Assembly (NCBI GenBank): GCA_026119935.1
Contig: JALRMH010000016.1
Span: 248,001 to 312,000, forward strand
DNA: 64,000 nucleotides
Direction: 5' to 3'
DNA from: Endothia cerciana
Lineage: Eukaryota; Ascomycota; Sordariomycetes; Diaporthales; Cryphonectriaceae
Shown here piece by piece: positions 34,397-45,919 of this stretch. How positions within the stretch are numbered: position 1 is the stretch's first letter; every line of letters starts with the position of its first letter. The position numbers and the translations under genes were made by a program. The notes beneath the pieces were generated by a model. It made no database searches. It was not told where the DNA came from and saw nothing but the letters and a program-made list of their open reading frames with translations.

Positions 34397-37337
34397 ATGG
34401 AGGTTCGAGTGTCTAGGTCTGATTTTTGAACGACAGGTCCCCCCCAAAAAAGTTGACTGCTTCTAACGGAATGATTTGATGAGATCTCCAAGATCGAACA
34501 GAGAAACAGATACAAGTCTCATTCGTACTTGGTCTGGGATGATTTTCACGGTCAAATATGGGTTACGGGCCGGAAAAATGTGTTGGTTCGAACGGCCAAC
34601 ACGGAGTTCGTGTCATACAAATGATTTCTTTGAACATCGCGGTGGGCATCAGGATTCCGGTATGCGGGAGTGAGCTCGGTGCTCTGGCAGACCCTTGTGT
34701 ATACGATATTCAAGTGAACGAAGGCTGCATTTTCTTTCCTCATACATATGCCTGTGCCCTTAGGCCGTGGTGGCGATAGTGACTGCAATCCAGTCTCACC
34801 TCCCCGTAATCTCGAGACAGGGCCCGCCCCGACACACAATCTTCAACCCGACGCAGCTTCATCCTCATCGATGCCAAGCAGAGGACGTTGCGGCCCTGGA
34901 GGTGACTGGGCCTAGCACCGTGTAGGGCTGACCCGACGCTCTGGGACCTTGCGCCTGTGCCGGCTGGATCGCTTTCTTAACAGTTGAATCCGTCGCGTAC
35001 TGTCTTTAGGGTACCGGCGGGCCGGGTCTAGACTAGAAGATGGTGATGCACCAACACCACTTCGGGGACGGCAACGCCGGGAATAACCTGCTCTCGCCAT
35101 ACGGCCAAGCGAGACTCCAAATCCTCTTTTAATCATGTACGAGGTGCTCAAGGGACATCCGGAGCGGACGACCGGCCCAGGGCTGTATAAAATTCGGGAG
35201 TACCTACTATTTCTACGGCCTCGTCAGTATCGCCGGCCGGCGGCAACTCTCTTTTGACGCCCTGTGGATGACGAGGCTGTGCCATGCCGTGCACATATGG
35301 CCCTGCCGCCCCTATGGCCACCCGACGGTGTGTGTCTTCTTGACTCCTGTCGGCTCGCTATCTGGTCCGACCAGCCTTAATCAGAATTGGTCCGTGTCTG
35401 GCTGTGAATCTGATGAAATGGAAGCATGCCTCTCTTCCCTCGGTACCGTATGTAGTAGCTTGACGCCTTGACGCGGACGCGGACGATCTACCCTCGCTAC
35501 AGAGTATGCAAGGGACGGGACAGATCCTGATCTCGCTGCGCCTTCACCCTCGGTCGGAATAAGGTTTAGCAGATCGAAACGCGACGCGGGCGACCTCGAC
35601 ACAGCCACGACCCCGATTGCGCCGTGCGCTGAGGAGGGCGCCGTCCGAGACAGGCCCATCTTGGCACATGTCAGCATCTCGAGGGAACGTTTCGTCCGAA
35701 CGGCTCGAAACAGATGATGGGAATGAGCAGTCTAGCGGAATGCGGCAGGGCGACAAAGGATACGAGCATTTTTGTTCCTTAGGTGCAGCGATACTAGAGG
35801 GACTAGAAAGCTGGGCTTCTTTAAAAATAGCAACATGGCTGCCCGTGTTAGTGGCCGTTGACGCCAATCACGGCACCGAGGGGGCGGTCGTTGGTCTGGC
35901 CGATCAGGGCCCAAACAGGGCCCCGGGTTGACCCACCACCGCCCACCCTTCGAACGGTTGGTGGCCCTGTGAGGTCATCAGGGGCCCCAGTTCGTGCCAG
36001 GTTGTTGGGGTGGGCACCTCACTGGCCAACAGTCTGGGGTGCTGGTCGATCTCAGGCGCATGAGGAGTTCATCGGTCAATGGCCAAGGGGGGGGGGGGGC
36101 GGTTGACCGCGTGGTCCAGAGATGCGGCACTGCAGAGGGACAGTAAAGAAGGTGGCTTCGAGGCGAAGGGGGCCACAGCTGCATAACCTTATTCTTATCG
36201 AAAACTAGAGTCATCATCCTTGGTGGATTCTTCAAACGAGGCGGTGTTCTGCCAAGGTTGTTGCTGGCCCGCTAGCCGCGGCAGGGTGGCTCCTGATCAT
36301 CTTCACCTCTTCCAGGAAGGGCCGAGGAGGAGTGCCCCAGTACATTCGGTAGCACAGCACGCACAGGTAGTGGTAGGGCCTCCAGCCGTAGCGACCGACC
36401 AGGGCGTTCTAGGCGTCTGGCGTTGGTGGTATGTGCAGTAGTTCATGTGCCCCAAGCACCGCCAGTTTAGTGCATCCCTTGCGGGTACTCAGTAATAATA
36501 ACAAGTCAGCAGCCACGCACACGACGTGCAGTCCATGTCGCAGCGGGTACGAAACGAAAGGGGAAAAAAAAGAGGAAAGAAAAAAAAAAAAAAGTTTCAC
36601 GCCTGGACCCTGTGGCCCCTCAGTCTCTCCCCCCCGCCCCCGACCATTCATAGTGGGGCCCTGTCCAGGTCAGACGGATCTGTTCAGCTATTGTCGTCAT
36701 TGGTATTGTCACTGTTTAGGTATTCCTTTTACCCCTACTCGGTACTTGTACCTCCCTTTCTTTGATCACGTCTGGGCCTTCACCAACCCGACTTACGACC
36801 TCCCCGACTCGACCAAGGGACGCCGCGACTCGAATTGACCCTCGACATTCCCTTCGAGTCGTTCCTCGCCCGATCTACGCTCCTCGACTGTGCGTAATCC
36901 ACTCGTTTGATACCCGATCCGCGCAGACCTTCCCTGGTCAAATCTCACCGTGAGACGAGGGACTCAAGGGACTGGCCTCGGCCGCGTCTTTCCTCCTGCT
37001 GTCGTGCGGCCACGGCCTCAACCCGCGACACGGCCGATCCCTCTGGCCTGTCCGCGCTCCTGGGCCCAGCTTCAAGTTCGTGTCGCCCGTCTGTCCTTGA
37101 ACCTGGAGGCTTTTGGCCGACAATCGAGCACCGCTCTGGTTTGTGCCTAGTCCTACAAGGTCCTAGACCTCCTCCTCGACACCGGACGACCCAAGGTGTC
37201 GACTCTCTCTCGAATCTCCCTCACTCTACCTCGGTCGTTACTACCAACACCGATAGGCGGTAGTCTCTTGCGAGCATACCTTTAACGGATAGGGCCAGGA
37301 CGAGCCTGCTGCCCTGGAGGGCACCAAGCATTCCACC
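34397..37337. other. Intergenic region of 2.9 kb (OSCA promoter side at right)
   Basis: No frame here has motif or splice support. A 13-nt G tract lies at 36087-36099, and an A/G-rich tract with a 15-nt A run near 36540-36595. From about 36600 to 37337 the DNA is C/T-rich with many CGAC and CCTC words, typical of a long leader for the channel gene at 37338. A spliced 5'-UTR is likely but cannot be placed. Confidence 0.45.
36087..36099. repeat. 13-nt poly-G tract
   Basis: Thirteen consecutive G in the spacer between the low-complexity protein gene and the channel gene. Confidence 0.9.
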
Positions 37338-40300
37338 ATGGATCCTATATCGCGGACGATACCGGCGTTGCATCCCAGGGCGACCGACGCCGGCCATACG
37401 TTACTCGATCTCCTGAAGGACCCTTTCAAGAGCGAGGTACGCCTACCCTACCCTGAGCACGGGGAGACAGGCCGAGACTCCGTGTAGACTGACGTCCTCC
37501 TCAACTCGCAGGTACAATCCGCCTCCATCCTGGCCTCCCTGGCCTCCTCCCTTGGCGTCACCGTCGCCGTCGTCCTTCTCTTCTCCTTCTTCCGCCCGTA
37601 CCACACCGTCGTCTACGCGCCGAAACTCAAGCATGCCGACGAGTCTCGGGCACCTCCGCCCCTGGGTAAGGGTCCCTTTGCCTGGGTCATGCCGCTGTGG
37701 AGGACCAACGAGAAGGAGCTGATCCGGCTTGCCGGGCTGGACGCCACCATATTCATGCGCTTCAATGAGATGTGCCGCAACATGTTCGTCGTCATGGCGG
37801 TCGCCGGCTGTGCCATCCTGATCCCCGTCAACTGGACGCTGTCTATCATGACGGACAACGTCAACTGGGCCATACGGCTAACGCCTCAAGGTGCATGGAA
37901 CAATGCGCAGTGGGGGACCGTAGTGTGCGCCTGGATCTACAACGTTACGGTCTTGGGCGGTTTGTGGTGGAATTATAGGAAGGTTCTGCACCTACGCCGC
38001 GAGTATTTCGAGAGCCCAGAGTACCAGTCCAGCTTGCATGCGAGGACGCTGATGGTGAGTGACCCCTGGCTGGACACGGCCTGCCCGTGAGTCTTCAAGC
38101 GCTGAGCAAGTTTTACAGCTCTATGATATTCCCAAGAAGCTATGCTCCGATGAAGGCATCGCCAGGATGATCGATATCATCGCGCCGAGTTCTTCATTTT
38201 CCAGGACCGCGATCGCTCGGGATGTGAAGGATCTGCCGGCTCTCGTTGCTGAGCATGACAGGGTGGTTCGCAAGCTCGAGAAGGTCCTGGCTAGGTACCT
38301 CAGGGACCCACACAACCTCCCTGCCGCAAGACCAACCTGCCTCCCCTCGAAGAAGGACCGGGCTCACGCGACCTACCCCAAGGGCCAAAAGCTCGACGCC
38401 ATCGAGTACCTCACCCAACGGATCAAAACCCTCGAGTTCGATATCAAGGAAGCCAGGGGCAGTGTCGACAGGAGGAACACCAGACCGTTTGGGTTTGCCT
38501 CCTACTCCGACATAAGTGAGGCACATGCTATCGCCTACATGGGCAGGAAAAAGAAGCCTGAGGGTGCTACCATGAAGCTGGCCCCACGACCAAGCGACAT
38601 CATCTGGGACAACATGTCTCTCACACCATCGACGCGGTGGCGGAAGAGGCTCATCATCAACCTCTGGATCGGTTTGCTGACGCTTGTGTGGATTGCACCC
38701 AACGCCATGATCGCCATCTTCCTGGTCAGCTTCAGCAACCTGGGTTCTCTCTGGAAAGGTTTCCAGACGTCTCTGAACGCGCAGCCCGTCCTGTGGGCTG
38801 TTATCCAGGGTATAGCGTCCCCGGCGATCACATCCGCAATTTACATCTTGCTTCCCATCATCTTTCGACGGCTGTCTATCAGGAGCGGGGACAAGACAAA
38901 ATCCGGCCGGGAGCGGCACGTCATTGCGAAGCTCTACAGCTTCTTCATATTCAACAACCTGGTGGTCTTCTCCCTTTTCAGTGGGCTGTGGACGTTCGTC
39001 GCGGCTGTCGTGAAATCCACGGACACGGGCAAAGATGCCTGGGACGCGATTGTGGCGCAAAATTTTGGAAGTTCCATCATGGTCGCCCTGTGCTCCGTCT
39101 CTCCGTACTGGATCACGTATCTACTGCAACGACAGCTCAGCACAGCAGTCGATCTGGCGCAGGTCTGGCAGCTGATCGTGGCCCTTTTCAAGCGAAAGCT
39201 GGGCTCTCCGACCCCTCGTGAGATGATCGAGCTCAGCGCCCCGCAGCCATTCGATTATGCTAGCCACTACAACTACGCCCTCTTCTACAGCACCGTGGCT
39301 CTTTGTTATGGGACTATCCAGCCCCTCGTGCTGCCATCTGTCGCACTCTTCTTCCTCATCGATTGCGTCCTGAAGAAGTACCTGCTCATGTACGTCTTCA
39401 TCACCAAGAACGAGAGCGGCGGCATGTCATGGCGTGTCTTGGTCAACCGCATGCTCTTCGCACTCTTCTTCTCCAACCTCGTCGTGTTTCTGGTAGTCTT
39501 CGAGAGAGGGTGGGGAACCTATATCCAGGTTTACGCTATCGCGCCACTGCCATTCATCGTGGTCGGTTTCAAGATCTTCTTCGCCAGAACCTTCGACGAC
39601 AAGATCCACTATTATAGCACGCGCTTTGTTCCCCACGGCCCCGAGCCCGACGTCGGCATCGCGCAGAAGGAGAACCTGAGGAGCGACCGCCTCGCCGCCA
39701 AGTTTGGACACCCAGTCCTGTACAGGCCGCTCATCACACCAATGGTCCATGCCAAGGCGCAGAACATACTCGCCAGTGTGTACCGAGGCCGGCTCAGTGA
39801 TGGTCGGGAGGCCGGCTCGGGAGACGGTACAAGCGTGTCCGGATACAGCGATACATACGCGCTCGACCAGATGAACTCAGGTCGGCCGGGCAAGGCTGCT
39901 GGGAGCGGCCTTTCTGGGTTCGAAATCGTCCCTGAGGGACGACTCGATTTCGAATACTACAAGAACCGCCAGGAATTCGCTGATGAGCTTGGCACCGGTA
40001 TCGACATATACAGACCCGGGACGCCGTCAAGCAATTGGGGCGGATCGGATGTCGAGTCACGGCCCGCCACACCTACGGGCGGCATGTTGCACAATACACA
40101 CAAGGGCGGATACGCTCCTGCGGGCGGTGATATGGCATACGGTGCCCCTTTCGCAGCTCCAAATAGACCGGCATCCCCCCGTGCGTACGGCTCCCCTGCG
40201 ACGGAGTACCCTTCGCGAACGCGGACGCCCTACGGCCTGGTATCAGCGAGCGAGTCGACCTCGAACCTCGTGCGCTCGGCTGCGCCCATGCCGGGACCTT

Positions 40301-40491
40301 ACGGCGAGTCTCAGGGCAGCTTTGAGCCTCCCGTCGCAGATGGCCGGACGCCAGGTCAGTTTGGCGGGCTCGGGGGTGGCGTAGGTGGATATGGGAACCT
40401 ACCACAGAACGAGCCCGACTACGACGTGGACCCCATGAGCTATAACTACTTCAGGGGAGGGACAGGAAGGAGAAATAATAGTGGCGTGTAG
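37338..40491 (+). CDS. OSCA/TMEM63 (CSC1/DUF221) family cation channel
   Basis: Exons 37338-37436, 37512-38054 and 38119-40491 (introns of 75 and 64 nt) give 1004 residues. The order is that of fungal CSC1-like proteins: an N-terminal membrane helix after VQSASILASLASSLGV, the GPFAWVMPLW-LIRLAGLDATIFMRF segment, further N-terminal helices, a cytosolic DUF4463-like domain with LYDIPKKL and a long charged region, then a DUF221 block from about 400 to 690 (KLAPRPSDIIWDNM, ITSAIYILLPIIFRRLS, LYSFFIFNNLVVFSLFSG, YGTIQPLVLPSVALFF, LMYVFITKNESGG). The tail (about 770-1004) is Gly/Pro/Ser-rich with TP/SP sites. These proteins are mechanically or osmotically gated Ca2+-permeable channels, or scramblases, of the plasma or endomembrane. 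Family placement is secure; the physiological role is inferred. Splice joins are in phase with canonical donors GTACGC and GTGAGT. Confidence 0.93.
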
Positions 40492-41016
40492 GGGGATCCG
40501 GGTCTGGGCAATGAATGGCCTATGAATCTCTTATGACGTAGGACGATGTCAGAACTGCCGTCTGTAGCTCGTCTCAATGATTGAATGTACTTAGACATGC
40601 ATCGCCTGGCAGAGGCTCTGGCGTAATGGATCACGATATAAAAGGATATCTGGGGCATCAAGGCCGAGGGCACACTGGTCCGGAATAGGGTTGATTCATC
40701 TAGCTCTGGGAGCCAGACCGGGGGCAGATGCAGTTTTATATTTGCAAATACTACGGTAGACGAGCGTGACTCTGATGCTGTTTTATACACATCCACCTCT
40801 CTCGCACGTCTATTCACCTGCTGTGGCGCATGTGCAGTGATGACCTTTCTGGAGAAGTAGACTTCTAGTCGGTAGGTACATAGGCCGAGTCACGACGACC
40901 GACGGGAAGGGCACATATATCGACCTCACGTTTCAGCCTTGCTAGGGATGATGCGGCACAGCCTGATATCTGTCTTGAAGCATCTCTCTTCTGGGTATCC
41001 TGGGTATTAGGTTGTA
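40492..41016. other. Convergent 3' region of OSCA and DUF7707-like genes
   Basis: This 525-bp spacer lies between two converging stop codons. No coding signal is seen. It should hold both 3'-UTRs. Confidence 0.5.
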
Positions 41017-41574
41017 CTAGGTATTTCTTCTGGTACTCAATTTAGGCGCCGTCGGTGAGTCACCATAAGCAGTGGGCGAGTCCCCCTCCAGCTCACACAC
41101 CGGCGTCTCGGTGACCTTGCTCACCACTCCGGAGTGCTTCCCACCCCACCTCCCGCCTCCGCCTGCCCTCCCCGTGCCGATCTCGACCGGCACCGTGGCG
41201 GCCAGCTCGGCCCGCCGCGGCGCAGGCGTACTCGACAGCTCGGCCCGCCTGCGCAACAACCACACACCCAGCACGCTCCTGCGGGTGCTCGTGCTCGTGC
41301 TCGTGCTCGTCCGCGGCCGGTAGGGCGCCGGGGTCTCACGGCCGCCCCGGCCGCCGTCGCCCTCGGGCTTGCCCTCGCCGAGCTCGGCCGCCACCAGCAC
41401 CGTCGCGGGGGGCGGCGGCAGCCCCGACCTCCGCCCCCGCCCGAGCCTCCAGAAGACGAACGCGACGGCGCCCAGGACCGCCAGGGCGCCGAGCCCGGCG
41501 CCTATGCCGATGCCTATCCTCGCGGCGGACGAGAGGCCGCCGTCGGAACCTATGGAGGCGCCGTGGCTCGATAA

Positions 41575-41616
<42 letters not shown>

Positions 41617-42476
41617 TGATGATGATTATGATGCTGCCTGGGCCGCCGCGGTGCTGCTGCTGCCTGCCGCCCCTACCGTAGGGCTCGTGGTCTCGATGCT
41701 ACCGCCGCCGCCGCCCGCGCCCGCGGCCGTGGCCGTCTCGGATGGCCCTGCGGAGGAGGCGCTGCTGCTGGCCTTGCTGCCGGTGTCGATGTCGCCCGTG
41801 TAGTCGAGGGGGTTCAGGTACCCGCAGTGGTCAGCGTAGGTCTCCGAGCACCAGGCCTGTCCCGCGGTGCTGCTGTTCGAAGTTACGCAGTTGGAGAAGT
41901 TCATTTCGCATGCGAAATTGGGTATCGTGTCTGGATGCTCCACATCACTGTCAGCAGCAGTCGGGAAAAGACTTGTGAAAAGCGTCTCTCCTCTCCGCCG
42001 GGGAGCGGGACCAGGCAGAGAATGCTCGGTTCTTGACCCTTCCACTCTCTCTTCCTCGCTCCCAGGTATTAAATCGCGAACAAGTCACCCTTCCACAGCG
42101 AAAGCACCTATGTTGAGTGGTGGAGAGGAATCTGGAGGACGAACCGTAGTAGTATATCAGCCCGGGCGCCGTACCATTGTTGCAGGTGCATGTATAGTCT
42201 AGCGACTCCTATACAAAGTATCTACTCAGCACGCCGAGACCTGGAAGCCGTGGTCCCGTACTTGAGCGAGCGACTTACAGAATCGCAGCTGTTGGCTGTC
42301 ACCTCGCGGCTGCAGAGGATCTGGCAGGTGTTTTCTTGGTCATCACACCATGACACTTCGCGATTGGTAAACCCTGTCAGCCTCGTGCGACTTGTTGTCT
42401 ACCTCCGTGCCTATCGGCCAAACGTACCTCTCGTCGAGCTGTCCACGGCAGCTGGACTGATAGTATAGATGGACAT
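41017..42476 (-). CDS. DUF7707-like surface protein with one TM helix; in-frame stop in Ser tract
   Basis: Exons read on the minus strand: (start unclear, at or before 42476)-42428, 42355-42279, 42208-42145 and 41930-41017, with introns of 72, 70 and 214 nt, all in phase. The Cys-rich ectodomain reads YTISPAAVDSSTR, VSWCDDQENTCQILC, NSCDSESLDYTCTCNNGTAP, GLIYYYDTIPNFACE and AWCSETYADHCGYL. This follows my memory of the fungal DUF7707 pattern (GL-YY--T-P-F-C). A Ser/Ala-rich stalk, a Ser homopolymer, one membrane helix (GIGAGLGALAVLGAVAFVF) and a basic cytosolic tail follow. A TAA at 41628-41626 interrupts the Ser tract; the frame after it stays open to 41017. The signal-peptide exon upstream of 42476 was not located. 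It may be a recent pseudogene, a sequencing error or a truncated secreted form. Confidence 0.6.
41577..41631. repeat. GAC/GAT trinucleotide array (Ser codons on minus strand)
   Basis: About 13 GAC units are followed by GAT units on the plus strand, giving TCG/TCA serine codons in the minus-strand gene. One unit is TAT in place of GAT and creates the in-frame TAA at 41626-41628. Confidence 0.9.
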
Positions 42477-43411
42477 CTTGTCCCCTACTGAATCATCGTC
42501 CTGCCGGACAGTCCGGGCACCTAGGATCTGAAGTCAAGCCGCTCAGGCGTAGCTACAGGTTGACCTGTTGTAAAGGTACTTGATATACCATACGGGGAAG
42601 AATCAGATATGTTAAAACAGCTCGAGGCCAGGAGGACACAGGCCTCCTCCCCAGGGCGGTGGTGAGGACTCAGGGCCGGAGCTTCAAACCACGAAGCTGA
42701 ACGCCGACCAGGAATGGGATGGTATCCAAACACAAAGCTCGGCTTCGGGAGACAAGTCTTGGAGAGACGAAGGAAAAGCAATAAACATAATAAGTGGGAC
42801 TCTGTAGGATCGTACGGCATCAGCATGTACTAATCCGCGGCGTGCGGGAGGATTCTGTTCCTGCACATCTTGAAACCTAAACGAGAGTTATCACGCCTGC
42901 TTGGGGAAGGTCAGGTCTCTGTTTCATGATCTGTGCCCCTCGCCGGGATAGAAATAAACTCGTTAGTATTGCCTTTCAGGGCCTGCGGTGGCGGCCGGGG
43001 ATGGGCTGCTCTTCCTTCTCTATACTGTTTTGGAAGAATTAGCACACTTATACCTCTTTTGACTGTGGGCAAAAAGCTCATGAGATACTAGTTTGACCTC
43101 GCCAATCCTTGGAGGCGAAGGCACTCTCTGTGGCAGAACAGGTCATTTCGCATTCCAGCTTTTGGCACGATGGACAAGAAGGCTACTTCGTGGTGAAAAA
43201 GATTCTATTTATCACCGACTATCATCAAGGAAAGGCGGCTGGCTCTTCTAAGAGAGGACGAGCCCTATGATACTTGTTTTCAGTTCCCTCGCCACCCCAT
43301 TGCAGGTTTCAGGCCATTGCTTCTCTACGCTTCTGTTTCCATTCTCACTTCCTTTCATTGCCAGCGTCCACCTTTTCTTTCCCGCCAAGGGATCGATCCC
43401 AGGCACCCTCG
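42477..43411. other. Intergenic region possibly holding the missing first exon
   Basis: This 935-bp stretch lies between the DUF7707-like gene and the FAD monooxygenase stop. The signal-peptide exon of the former should lie in its left part on the minus strand. Minus frames at 42521-42826 and 42684-42866 are open, but neither yields a convincing signal peptide joined in phase. Confidence 0.4.
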
Positions 43412-44786
43412 CTAATTCACATTGGAAGCCCGGGGCGCAAGGAAATGATATTTGGCAACAATGTTCGCCTCATCCGCCCAGACCTCAGCAACTTTGTGGT
43501 CTCTCGCTTCGCAGTCCGCTCGGCCATTGACCACGCGTAACTTCCCATTCGCTCTGGCACCCTTGACCAGAGCTGTCGTGTACGGCTGCCGCTCCAGCGC
43601 GTATGCCCTGAAGATAGGCTTCAGATTTGCCGATGGATCGCCCTCCACAGTCAGATCTGGCAGCGCAAGGCTGAGGGCGTGACAGTCGACTAGTGCTTGG
43701 TTCGCACCCTGCCCCAGGTGAGGTGTGGTCGGGTGTGCGGCATCCCCGACCAGGACGACGCGACGGCTGTACCAATGCTCAGCCGCAAGCTCCTTGCGGT
43801 CGTGCAGGCCGAATTTCTTGACGCGGTCCATGTCGGCACCCAGTATCATCTGCTGGATCCAAGGCTCGAATTGCGACAGCTTGCCATGCTTTGCCGACTG
43901 CAATAGGTCTCCTTTTGCACCGTCCGACGAAAGAAATTTATCTGATGTCGCCTCTTCCTCCTCCGAAGTCAGGCCCCATGCCAACTGAGTGGGACTGATA
44001 TTGTAAGTCACCAAATGGATACCTGGCAGGTGTTAGCCTGCCTCTGAGCCCGGGAGTGCTTCATCGAGGAGTTCCATGAGAGGCTAGAAGGGCACCGTAG
44101 GAAAGGAATGATCACTGACCGTCGCCATACCAGTTGCGCAACCCTGGGCCTCTTTTTAGCAGCTCCTCGGGGGTGAGAGCTGTTCCTGCTATACAGCTGA
44201 GCCCGTTGTACTCAGCAGGGGGCTCATCCGGGTCCAGCCCTTTATCAGTGAGAATCGAGGCCCGGGTGGCAGAGTGAAGGCCGTCGCAGCCTATCAAGAA
44301 GCTCCCCCGGATCTTCTCGCCATTCGCAAAGGAAGCCGACACGCCCGCATCATTCTCCTCAAACCCAGTGAGAGCCCACCCCTCGCGCAGGTCGATCTCC
44401 TCCTCGCGCAGCCTCTGCAGCAGAATCTCGGATAGCCTCGTCCGCCGCACGCCGCAGATGGGCTGCGCGTACTTCTCCGGGAAGCCGGCGGGGAGGTCTG
44501 ACCTCCCCAGAAGCCCTCCGGCAGCCCTAAACTCCTCAAAGTTCTGCAGCGGGATCGCGCCCGCGCCCTCGGAGCCCGGCGAAAAGATCCTGGACGTGAC
44601 GTCCACCTCCGGTACAGCGAGAACGCGGAGTCCGTTTGACATCAAGGCGACGGTTGCCCCGACGTCGCCGATGTGGCGGACTTTCTCGAAGACGACCGGA
44701 TGGTAACCTTTCCTCTTGAGTAACAGTGCGAGTACAGGTCCTGCTATCCCGCTGCCGATAATGAGGACCGTTGGTTTGGTTGTCAT
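43412..44786 (-). CDS. FAD-dependent aromatic-type monooxygenase
   Basis: Exon 1 is 44786-44120 and exon 2 is 44022-43412 (97-nt intron, GTCAGT donor, TGCCAG acceptor), giving 425 residues. It is a single-component class A flavoprotein of the salicylate-hydroxylase/zeaxanthin-epoxidase type. The Rossmann motif IGSGIAG is at 10-16 with FEK closing beta-2, an arginine-rich RRTRLSEILLQRL lies near 115-127, the NADPH/FAD motif GCDGLHSATR is near 165, and GDAAHPTTPHLGQGANQA begins at 315. Substrate cannot be told; such enzymes hydroxylate or epoxidise aromatic and polyketide-derived compounds with NAD(P)H and O2. There is no membrane anchor. The ATG at 44786 is used because an in-frame upstream extension lacks similarity and the Rossmann strand starts at residue 6. 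No biosynthetic core enzyme is adjacent. Confidence 0.9.
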
Positions 44787-45339
44787 TTTTGGTGATGGAA
44801 ATGGGTCGGTGGATCGGCTAGGGCGGAGGAAGGGGGTTTTCGGATAATAATTGAACGTTTCCTGGAAACTTTCCAGCTGTGGTCTTTTCCTGAGGCTTAG
44901 GACCAAGTTTGTATTTCTTACTACGTCGAATTGCTGACGATTGAGCTAGGATGTCTCTCGACAACGGAAAGATCAGTTCTGATGTTTTATACTAAGATGG
45001 GCATGTGTTGATTATACGAGCACCCAGATCCGCGGACAACTGACGCAGGGCCCACATCCAGCATGAACGACGGATCTAAGTACACTACACTCAACCTAAT
45101 GCGGAGCGGCAGGACATCAATATGTACTTCTGCTTGTCAGAGACACTAAAAGTTCGCCAATACCTTACAGCTCGGATATGTACGGCGTGACAGTATCATT
45201 TCGTGTCCTTGGGAACCAATAATAGGGCAAGCCGAACCGCCAAAGCCTTGCATCTTGCTTCTGTCTCGGCTGTGCCCAGGTTACGGCGGACCGCACAAGT
45301 AGTCTTTGGAAGTTTATAGCGTAAGAAATCATCAGAACT
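44787..45339. promoter_or_regulatory. Monooxygenase promoter region
   Basis: This 553-bp spacer lies upstream of the monooxygenase start and downstream of the small locus at 45340-45919. No coding signal is seen. Confidence 0.45.
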
Positions 45340-45919
45340 TTAATATTTTAAAGCTGATGTCACATCCTTAGCATTCGAAATCATCTCTGCAGGCTTTGAC
45401 TGTAGGCCCATATTCAATACTAAGCAATAAAAGGCTTCGTACCAGCCCGGATCATCCGCGGAAGGCCCGTGATATCCATACGAGTTTGCAACACTGCCTT
45501 GCCCGGTTTGAGTCTGTGTCGACCATTCAACCCAGTGATCGCTAAAAGACCCTTTCAATTACTTTACACGATGGTTAATGACCCTTGACTTACAGGAGAT
45601 AGGCTCTAGAAGGTATCACGATGGGAGACTCGAAGCATCTCTATCCTACCAGTAGGACCACCTCACGCATTTTCTTCGCCAGAGCAGGGACCTCGAAGGT
45701 GCGATTCTTTTCAACAAAAGCCAGCTAGCGACCGGGTGTACATGTTTTGAACAACAGTTGTACTAACGCTGAGCATGCTGTTACAATTGCGTGTGGTGTG
45801 CTCTGAAGCAAGTGTGGATGGCGATGCAAGGATATGTACAGGTGATCAGCCGCCAGATTGACAGACAGGGCTCGAGGCTGTATGAGTTCGAGGCTGCGAG
45901 GTTCAACGTAAGATGCCAT
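45340..45919 (-). pseudogene. Small three-exon locus with one in-frame UAG, unknown family
   Basis: Minus-strand exons 45919-45785, 45724-45594 and 45541-45340 join in phase (introns of 60 and 52 nt; donors GTAACA and GTAAGT, acceptors CGCTAG and TTTTAG, the second intron with a TTAAC branch-like word). They encode about 155 codons: MASYVEPRSLELIQPRALSV then NLAADHLYISL, EVPALAKKMREVVLL, PIVIPSRAYLLDHWVEW and DDPGWYEAFYCLVLNMGLQS. A single TAG at 45643-45641 splits exon 2. The proteinlike sequence on both sides and the intact introns suggest a recently broken gene, an assembly error, or a codon recoded by RNA editing. I recognise no family. There is no signal peptide. An alternative splice using the GTAGGA just before the stop would skip it but gives a short, unlikely tail. 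Confidence 0.35.

Noticed and set aside
42162..42162. GC-AG intron after GCGCCCGG in the DUF7707-like gene
   Set aside because: A standard GT donor at 42144 (GTTCGT) with acceptor CATCCAG at 41931 keeps phase and restores the family pattern GLIYYYDTIPNFACE.
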